A DNA stretch of 64,000 nt from Thamnaconus septentrionalis (taxonomy: Eukaryota > Chordata > Actinopteri > Tetraodontiformes > Monacanthidae): positions 16,472,861-16,536,860 of the forward strand of contig CM020501.1 of NCBI GenBank assembly GCA_009823395.1, written 5' to 3'. Position 1 is the stretch's first letter, and each line of letters starts with the position of its first letter. Positions 63,937 to 64,000 of the stretch are shown here, piece by piece. The notes beneath the pieces are model-generated. The model ran no database searches. It worked only from the letters and a program-made list of their open reading frames with translations, and was not told where the DNA came from. Position numbers and translations under genes: made by a program.

Positions 63937-63965
63937 ACTCAGAGGCCACTTTATTAGTCACAATA
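63937..63965 (-). repeat. Single end of the TTTATTAG MITE family
   Basis: AGAGGCCACTTTATTAGTCA matches the GGCCACTTTATTAGGTACAC end seen in fish genomes and the collapsed copy at 38801. The partner, if any, lies outside or is lost. Confidence 0.5.
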
Positions 63966-64000
63966 TTTAAGTGCTTGTCCATGCAAACAGCTAATCACCC

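Noticed and set aside
1..64000. CRISPR array, phage, operon or other prokaryotic system
   Set aside because: No regularly spaced direct repeats with unique spacers, no ribosome-binding sites and no dense coding; all repeats are microsatellites or vertebrate-type transposons.
1..64000. Retroviral or LTR-retrotransposon coding sequence
   Set aside because: No long terminal repeats, no polymerase-type open frame or motif recognised on either strand.

Overview
The window looks like nuclear DNA of a ray-finned (teleost) fish. Four things point that way. There are very many dinucleotide microsatellites. There are short terminal-inverted-repeat transposons of kinds common in teleosts (ends resembling TTAAAGGGATAGTTCACCC, GGCTGTGTCCGAAAT, CAGTGTTGG and CAGTGGTTCTCAAA). 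There is a tRNA-headed SINE-like repeat. There are no bacterial-style operons or long open frames. No protein-coding gene can be called with confidence. The longest open frames (up to about 180 codons) lie in low-complexity DNA such as (GA)n, (CA)n, poly-pyrimidine or GC-rich stretches and match no domain I recognise.

Layout. About 0.7-5 kb is CpG-rich and holds several complex, homeodomain-motif-rich blocks plus a 495-bp MITE with a perfect 5-bp target duplication. About 5-16 kb alternates plain sequence, microsatellites and further enhancer-like blocks (POU octamer, PBX/HOX, RFX motifs). A 51-bp hAT remnant lies there too, and a second copy of the 495-bp MITE family sits nested inside an older repeat. 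About 16-22 kb is repeat-rich: (GAA)n, (GA)n, a 156-bp MITE and a pair of related dispersed repeats. About 22-31 kb again holds enhancer-like blocks, a 503-bp MITE with ends containing GTCCACACGGGAACG, and a 20-bp hairpin. About 31-42 kb carries a 580-bp hAT-type element, a 587-bp MITE, several repeat fragments and a SINE. About 42-54 kb has a CpG-rich stretch, a long pyrimidine-rich tract, several enhancer-like blocks and a perfect 20-bp hairpin. About 54-64 kb has CA/TA microsatellites, a few weak candidate exons on the + strand (57.2-61.4 kb) and four more enhancer-like blocks.

Interpretation (inference). Non-repetitive, non-coding blocks with clustered TAAT/ATTA, ATTTGCAT, SOX/TCF-like and CRE-like motifs, separated by repeat-rich spacers, suit a gene desert or very long intron around a developmental regulator. 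The target gene cannot be named from the window. Regulatory calls rest on motif content and sequence complexity only. Cross-species conservation, which would be decisive, could not be tested here. I found no previously undescribed multi-gene system. The most unusual signals are two near-perfect short hairpins (29384-29426 and 51429-51477), a perfect 22-bp palindrome (13186-13207), the nested MITE and a strand-biased excess of ATTTGCAT octamers.
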